Shown here: piece after piece, positions 40,810 through 43,407 of the stretch
How positions within the stretch are numbered: position 1 is the first letter of the stretch
Layout of the letters: every line of letters begins with the position of its first letter
Assembly: GCA_016209595.1 (NCBI GenBank)
Contig: JACQVV010000406.1
Coordinates: 1 to 43,407, forward strand
Source: Planctomycetota bacterium
GTDB taxonomy: Bacteria > Planctomycetota > JACQVV01
Reading direction: 5' to 3'
DNA: 43,407 bases
The notes under the pieces: generated by a model
The model's input: only the letters and a program-made list of their open reading frames with translations
The model's database searches: none
Told to the model about the DNA's origin: nothing
Position numbers and translations under genes: made by a program

Positions 40810-42245
40810 TGGGCCTCCTCGCGACGCTGTCTCTCTGCCGGCGGGAGATCGTCCGCTTCTACCGCCAGCCGTCCCGCGTCGTGGGGGCCCTGGGGACCCC
40901 GCTCGTCTTCTGGCTCCTCCTGGGTAGCGGCTTCGGGGAGTCGTTCCGCTCTCCGGGGGCGCCCGGCGAGCTCTCCTTCCTGGAATACTTCTTCCCCGGG
41001 GCGATCTTCCTCACGGTCCTCTTCGCGTCGATCTTCGCGACGATCTCGATCATCGAGGACCGGCACTCCGGGTTCCTCCAGGGGGTCGTGGTCGCCCCGG
41101 TGCCGCGGATCTCGATCGTCCTGGGCAAGGTCCTGGGCGGGGCCGCGCTCGCCGCCTTCCAGGGCGCCCTCTTCCTGGCGCTCGCGCCGGCGGCGGGGAT
41201 CGCTCTCACGCTTGGGTCGTTTCTCCTGGCCACCGCCTGGCTCGGCCTCGTGTCGGTGGCGCTCACCGGGCTCGGCTTCGTCTTCGCCTGGCGCATGGAG
41301 TCGGTCCAGGGCTTCCACGGAGTGATGAACCTCGTCCTCATGCCGATGTGGATGCTTTCGGGCGCCGCCTTCCCGATCGGCGGGGCGCGCCCCTGGCTCC
41401 GGGGCCTCCTTCTCGCGAACCCGCTCACCTACGGAGTGAGCGGCCTGCGGCATATCCTCTATCCCGCCGACTCCGCTGTCCGGGGGGACCTGCCACCCTT
41501 CACGCGCTGCCTGGCCGTCACCCTCGCCTTCGTCCTCGCGACGCTCTCCCTCTCGCGCTGGGCCATGGCCGCCCGGCGCCTCGGCTCCCGCGCCTTGAAA
41601 CGCTCGCTCCTCTGGGCGCTCCTCCTCGCGGCGCTCGCCCTGGCCGCCGCGGGCACCGCGCGCAAGTTCCTCTCGTCCCGGGAAGAGGAGTCGGGGAGCG
41701 CGTCCCCCGCGAGCGAACCGATTCCGGTCCTAGGAACGGTCCCCCCGTTCGAGCTCGTGGACCAGGACGGGAGGCCGGTGCGCGGCGTCGACCTCGCGGG
41801 GAAGGTCTGGGTCGCCGACTTCATCTTCACCCACTGCCCCGCCGCCTGCAGCGAGATGTCCTCGCGGATGAAATCGCTCGCGGGCAGGACCGCCACGGTC
41901 GAGGAGCTCATGTTGGTCTCCTTTTCTGTGGATCCCGAGCGCGACACGCCCGAGCGCCTCGCGGAGTACGCGCGGCGCTTCGAGGCGCCCGCCGGACGCT
42001 GGATCTTCCTCACCGGCGAGAAGGCCACCCTCCACCGGCTCGCCCAGGAGGGCTTTCGCGTCCCCGTCTCCGAGGTCCCGCCCGCGGAGGTGAAGCCGGA
42101 GATCGGTCCCTTTCTCCACAGCCAGCGGTTTGTCCTGGTCGACGCGCGCGGGAGGATCCGGGGCTACTACGACGGCACGGGCGCCGAGGACGCCGGCCGG
42201 CTCGAGCGCGACCTCCGGCGCGTCGCGGCGGAGTCGAAGCGGTGA
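40806..42245 (+). CDS. ABC-2 type permease fused to a Sco1/SenC domain
   Basis: The 479-residue protein contains an ABC-2 permease (about 1-255, six helices; FLEYFFPGAIFLTVLF, SIIEDRHSGFLQGVVVAPV, NPLTYGVSGLRHIL). After ALKRSLLWALLLAALALAAAG, a seventh helix, a periplasmic Sco1/SenC domain follows (about 310-479) with the copper-binding CPAAC motif in FIFTHCPAACSEM, SVDPERDTPERL and the third ligand region HSQRFVLVDARG. The frame is continuous with no stop between the domains, although TTG near the seventh helix could start a separate Sco protein. The fusion links export to CuA maturation. Start is GTG 40806 (or ATG 40809). Confidence 0.88.
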   Translation: MMGLLATLSLCRREIVRFYRQPSRVVGALGTPLVFWLLLGSGFGESFRSPGAPGELSFLEYFFPGAIFLTVLFASIFATISIIEDRHSGFLQGVVVAPVPRISIVLGKVLGGAALAAFQGALFLALAPAAGIALTLGSFLLATAWLGLVSVALTGLGFVFAWRMESVQGFHGVMNLVLMPMWMLSGAAFPIGGARPWLRGLLLANPLTYGVSGLRHILYPADSAVRGDLPPFTRCLAVTLAFVLATLSLSRWAMAARRLGSRALKRSLLWALLLAALALAAAGTARKFLSSREEESGSASPASEPIPVLGTVPPFELVDQDGRPVRGVDLAGKVWVADFIFTHCPAACSEMSSRMKSLAGRTATVEELMLVSFSVDPERDTPERLAEYARRFEAPAGRWIFLTGEKATLHRLAQEGFRVPVSEVPPAEVKPEIGPFLHSQRFVLVDARGRIRGYYDGTGAEDAGRLERDLRRVAAESKR

Positions 42246-42658
42246 GCTACGAGGATCTCCCCACGCTGAACGCCGCGCTCAACGGAGCGGCAGGCGCCGT
42301 CACGCTCGCCGGCTGGCTCTTCATCAAGCGCGGCCGGCGGGTGGGCGTCCACCGGACGCTGATGCTCGCCGGGATCGTCGTCTCGGCGGGCTTCCTCGCA
42401 TCCTATCTCGCCTACCACTTCGGCCCGGTCGAGGAGAAGCGTTTCCAGGGCGAGGGGCTCTCCCGGGCTCTCTACCTCGCGATGCTCGCCTCCCACATCG
42501 TGCTCGCCACCCTCCTCGTGCCGCTCGTCTTCGTCACCGCCTTCTTCGGCCTCTCGGGCCGCTTCGAGAAGCATGTCCGGATCGCGCGGTGGACGTTTCC
42601 GATCTGGATGTACGTCTCCTTGACGGGCGTCCTCGTCTACGTGGTCCTGTACCTGTGA
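42242..42658 (+). CDS. DUF420 family membrane protein
   Basis: The 138-residue protein has four or five helices: NAALNGAAGAVTLAGWLFIKRG, VHRTLMLAGIVVSAGFL, SYLAYHFGP, ASHIVLATLLVPLVFVTAFFGL and IWMYVSLTGVLVYVVLYL. The paired His residues (VHRTLM, YHFG, ASHIVL, EKHVRIARW) could bind haem or copper. DUF420 proteins are often next to Sco and cytochrome oxidase assembly genes; their action is not known to me. GTG at 42242 overlaps the permease-Sco stop (GTGA), ending the coupled run of genes. Confidence 0.88.
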   Translation: MSYEDLPTLNAALNGAAGAVTLAGWLFIKRGRRVGVHRTLMLAGIVVSAGFLASYLAYHFGPVEEKRFQGEGLSRALYLAMLASHIVLATLLVPLVFVTAFFGLSGRFEKHVRIARWTFPIWMYVSLTGVLVYVVLYL

Positions 42659-42678
42659 TGGACTAGGCTCCCGCGTGA

Positions 42679-42707
42679 TTGACTCGCTCCCGGCGGGGAG
42701 CTAGACT
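42679..42707 (+). promoter_or_regulatory. Strong leaderless promoter for the HEAT/lipoyl-like gene
   Basis: TTGACT (42679-42684), spacer of 17 bases, TAGACT (42702-42707). The ATG at 42716 follows after eight bases (CGCCGGCC), so the transcript should start at or next to the start codon. No Shine-Dalgarno is visible. Confidence 0.5.
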
Positions 42708-42715
42708 CGCCGGCC

Positions 42716-43407
42716 ATGGCGGAAGAAGACAGCCCACCCGACGCCGGGTCCGCAGGAGCGAGTGCGCATCCACCGCCACCGCCCAAGAAGTCGCCCCCTC
42801 TCTGGCCCCTTCTCCTCGTCGCCGTGGCGGCCGTGGTCGTGCCATTCAAGTTCTGGTACGACACGTGGATGGGCCGGCGGCTCTCCGACGAGGATCTCCG
42901 CGAGGCGCTCGCCGACACCGAGAAGCCCCGTCGCGTCCAGCACGGGATCGAGGAGATGTCCAGGCGGATCGAAGAGAACCGCGAGAAGGCCCGGGAGTTC
43001 TACCCGCTCCTCCTCGATCTCGCGGACCACGAGGAGCCGGTCATCCGCTACCACCTGGCCTGGGTCATGGGCTTCGACTCGACCTCCGAGGAGTTCCACG
43101 CGGCCCTCGTTCGCCTCCTCGCCGACCCGGCGCTCATGGTCCGGCAGTACGCCGCGCTCTCGCTCTCGAACTTCCGCGACCCCGCCTGCCGTCCGGTCCT
43201 TGTGTCGATGCTCCACCCGGAACCCGTCGCGGCCAACCGGGCCGGGACCGTGGGAAACCTCCTCCCCTCCGGTACCACGGTTCGCGAGGGAATCGAACTC
43301 GCAAGGGTCCAGATCTCGGACTCGGACGGCTCGGCGGTGAGAGCCCCCATGCCCGGCCGCGTGGAAAGCGTCCAGGTCGAGGAGGGAGACGAGGTATCCG
43401 CGGGCGA
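42716..43407 (+). CDS. Membrane-anchored HEAT-repeat protein with a biotinyl/lipoyl-like domain, 3' end cut
   Basis: The frame is open to the right edge of the window (230 full codons). After a Pro-rich N-terminal tail there is one helix (about 29-46, LWPLLLVAVAAVVVPFKFW). HEAT-like helical repeats follow (VIRYHLAWVMGFDSTSEEF, LMVRQYAALSLSNF). Near the end GTVGNLLPSGTTVREG and SAVRAPMPGRVESVQVEEGD resemble the barrel-sandwich fold of HlyD-like or biotinyl domains, but the MKM lysine is replaced (APMPGRV), so no covalent cofactor is expected. A membrane-fusion role with the ABC genes upstream is possible. It has its own promoter. Confidence 0.7.
   Translation, partial: MAEEDSPPDAGSAGASAHPPPPPKKSPPLWPLLLVAVAAVVVPFKFWYDTWMGRRLSDEDLREALADTEKPRRVQHGIEEMSRRIEENREKAREFYPLLLDLADHEEPVIRYHLAWVMGFDSTSEEFHAALVRLLADPALMVRQYAALSLSNFRDPACRPVLVSMLHPEPVAANRAGTVGNLLPSGTTVREGIELARVQISDSDGSAVRAPMPGRVESVQVEEGDEVSAG

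Overview
The window is GC-rich, almost fully coding bacterial DNA with no gap over 300 bases without a gene and no rRNA, tRNA, CRISPR array or insertion sequence that I could see. A serine/threonine kinase fused to 16 WD40 repeats, a zinc-ribbon at its N-terminus, and a Rieske/cytochrome b/multihaem c/oxidase cluster suggest a Planctomycetota-like or deep-branching Gram-negative organism. Lnt supports an outer membrane with lipoproteins. The taxonomic guess is inference.

Region 1 (1-1.35 kb): two membrane-anchored or secreted proteins of unknown function, the first cut by the window edge. Region 2 (1.35-15.5 kb): a surface-glycan cluster with an AsnB-type amidotransferase, a broken PIG-L/sulfotransferase fusion, two methyltransferase genes (one a fragment), WbqC, a PIG-L deacetylase, a GT4 glycosyltransferase, pseudaminic-acid genes (pseB, pseG, pseC and a GNAT that could be PseH), a radical SAM protein and an ArnT-like membrane glycosyltransferase. 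Three genes here are visibly damaged or truncated, so the cluster is being remodelled. Region 3 (15.5-19.9 kb): a coupled run of queG, a FAM173-like methyltransferase, an exported M18 aminopeptidase and moeA. Region 4 (19.9-24.7 kb, minus strand): the WD40 kinase, a tiny kinase-lobe/WD40 protein and a ParE/PhD toxin-antitoxin pair. Region 5 (24.8-27.5 kb): lnt and egtD.

Region 6 (27.6-43.4 kb) is the most interesting part: one long respiratory operon. It runs Rieske protein, cytochrome b, subunit IV-like protein, an octahaem cytochrome c, a cupredoxin, CuA subunit II, subunit I, heme A synthase, heme O synthase, subunit III, an ABC ATPase, an ABC permease fused to a Sco1/SenC domain, and DUF420. 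A HEAT/lipoyl-like protein with its own promoter follows. It reads as a quinol:cytochrome c reductase joined to a haem-copper terminal reductase together with its haem and copper maturation genes. Subunit I is abnormal: one expected CuB histidine is glutamine, helix VI reads YAHPAAY, and about 110 residues with two extra predicted helices sit between the usual helices III and IV. Whether it reduces oxygen, nitric oxide or something else cannot be settled from sequence alone.

Eleven neighbouring gene pairs overlap by four bases (ATGA, GTGA or TTGA), and several genes appear to be transcribed without a leader from promoters placed 6-10 bases before the start codon.
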